Of a stretch of DNA of 5,756 nt, positions 5,020-5,756 are shown piece by piece. A program made the position numbers and the translations under genes. Below the pieces are notes generated by a model. It made no database searches. It saw only the letters and a program-made list of their open reading frames with translations, and was not told where the DNA came from. Position 1 is the stretch's first letter, and each line of letters begins with the position of its first letter. This stretch comes from Anaerolineales bacterium (GTDB taxonomy: Bacteria > Chloroflexota > Anaerolineae > Anaerolineales > Villigracilaceae), in the NCBI GenBank assembly GCA_025938055.1, contig JAICQC010000299.1:1-5756 (forward strand), read 5' to 3'.

Positions 5020-5468
5020 ATTTCCTGGCGATCTTCCAGAACAAGGCGCTCATCGCAGGGCTGATTGCCTGGGCGGTTGCACAGGTGATAAAAATTCCCC
5101 TCGATTACCTTCGCACGCGCCGTTGGAACTGGGCGCTTCTATTAACCACAGGCGGCATGCCGAGCTCGCATTCTTCGCTGATGACCGCGACGACTCTTGC
5201 CATCGGCTTGTACTATGGGTTTGATAGCCCTATCTTTGCTCTAGGCGTGGTTATTACGATGATCGTTACGTATGATGCAGCGGGGGTGCGCCAGCAGGCA
5301 GGTATCCATGCCCAGCGTATCAATCTGATCGTGGCGGAACTGTTGAAGGGGCATCAAGTCAACGAAAGGGATCTGCGTGAAGTTCTTGGGCACACGCCGC
5401 TGGAAGTGATGGGCGGCATTCTGCTGGGTCTGGCAGTTGCCACCGTTCAATGGATGGTCTGGAAGTGA
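5016..5468 (+). CDS. Divergent PAP2-family membrane protein (YuiD/DUF212)
   Basis: A 150-residue membrane protein of the DUF212 family, described as a divergent branch of the PAP2 (type 2 phosphatidic acid phosphatase) fold. The family marks are GGMPSSHSSLMTATTLAIG (46-64), YDAAGVRQQAG (86-96) and LGHTPLEVMGGILLG (124-138). The SSH and GHTP histidines sit where PAP2 enzymes have their catalytic histidines, but no reaction is established for this family. Hydrophobic segments at about 10-27, 55-67, 72-87 and 131-148 indicate an integral inner-membrane protein, with the polar stretch 91-123 between the last two. Length is typical for Bacillus YuiD relatives (about 150-160). Its ATG overlaps the xseB stop. 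A weak GAGG site (5002-5005) lies inside the end of xseB, consistent with translational coupling. A functional link to exonuclease VII is not implied. Confidence 0.9.
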   Translation: MNFLAIFQNKALIAGLIAWAVAQVIKIPLDYLRTRRWNWALLLTTGGMPSSHSSLMTATTLAIGLYYGFDSPIFALGVVITMIVTYDAAGVRQQAGIHAQRINLIVAELLKGHQVNERDLREVLGHTPLEVMGGILLGLAVATVQWMVWK

Positions 5469-5486
5469 AGCAAAGGAGAATAAAAA

Positions 5487-5708
5487 ATGGAAGAACTCGT
5501 CAGCCTCGTGATGAAGAAGACCGGCTTGCCCAAAGAGACCGCGCAGAAAGTCGTCAAGATCGTGCTGGATTTCCTCAAGAAAAAACTGCCTGCGCCGGTC
5601 GGCGCGACGATCGACAGTTTCCTGCGTGGTAAGGGTCAGGTCGCCGCGGCGACCGATCTGCTGGGCGGCTTCCTCAACGCGACCAAGAAACCAGCCAAAA
5701 AGAAATAA
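5487..5708 (+). CDS. Small helical protein with lysine-rich tail, function unknown
   Basis: A 73-residue protein with a strong ribosome binding site (AAAGGAG, 5472-5478, 8 bases before the ATG). It starts 18 bases after the PAP2-family gene, so it is probably the last gene of the xseB transcript. The chain is mostly helical: residues 1-12, then a helix 15-33 (LPKETAQKVVKIVLDFLKK), a turn at LPAP, a helix 38-47, and a helix 51-65 containing DLLGGFLNA. It ends in the basic tail TKKPAKKK. There is no signal peptide or membrane segment. The helix-LP-helix pattern faintly recalls DUF2267-type small proteins, but the match is too weak to name. The basic tail could bind nucleic acid or acidic partners, which is speculation. 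Codon choice resembles the neighbouring genes. Confidence 0.8.
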   Translation: MEELVSLVMKKTGLPKETAQKVVKIVLDFLKKKLPAPVGATIDSFLRGKGQVAAATDLLGGFLNATKKPAKKK

Positions 5709-5756
5709 ACTATCATTTCTTCACGAAACCAAGAGATCCCCCGAAAATAGGTGTGC

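Noticed and set aside
5700..5721. AAGAAAT/ATTTCTT inverted repeat spanning the stop of the small basic gene, as a terminator
   Set aside because: It has seven A-T-rich pairs with an 8-base loop, no GC stem and no clean T-run. Too weak to call.
1..5756. CRISPR array, toxin-antitoxin, phage, transposon or defence system
   Set aside because: No spaced identical repeats, transposase or integrase motifs, terminal inverted repeats or effector domains were seen. The genes are ordinary repair, nucleotide and envelope genes.

Overview
The window looks like ordinary chromosome from a moderately GC-rich bacterium. A Chloroflexota (Anaerolineae-type) origin is my best guess. It rests on the combination of a YerB/DUF3048 lipoprotein, a HIT protein of the Ap4A-phosphorylase type, an XseA/XseB pair and degenerate heptanucleotide repeats between genes. 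It is an inference from gene content and style, not from a marker gene. I see no rRNA, tRNA, CRISPR array, transposase, phage or defence gene.

Two gene groups diverge from about 3274-3403. Leftward (minus strand) the order is a HIT-family nucleotide hydrolase/phosphorylase (2791-3273), a DUF3048 lipoprotein carrying an inserted SdrD-type B domain (1190-2752), an AlkD-type DNA glycosylase (484-1152), and a glycine-rich membrane protein that runs off the left edge (1-409). The first three have gaps of about 37-38 bases and probably form one transcript. The membrane protein has its own ribosome binding site and a possible promoter.

Rightward (plus strand) are xseA (3404-4621), a 149-base gap packed with inverted repeats, xseB (4771-5019), a YuiD/DUF212 divergent PAP2 membrane protein whose ATG overlaps the xseB stop (5016-5468), and a small lysine-tailed protein of unknown function (5487-5708). 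XseA and XseB are the two subunits of exonuclease VII, a single-strand DNA nuclease. With AlkD on the other side, the window has a loose DNA-repair flavour, but nothing shows that the two groups act together.

The least ordinary signals are not genes. The divergent promoter region holds an 11-unit degenerate heptamer tract (3301-3377). A related heptamer tract fills the lipoprotein-alkD spacer (1158-1192), supplying both the stop codon of one gene and the Shine-Dalgarno sequence of the next. Short matches to the second type also lie inside the xseA coding sequence. The most interesting protein-level feature is the B domain inserted in the middle of the DUF3048 domain. I did not find a convincing new multi-gene system.
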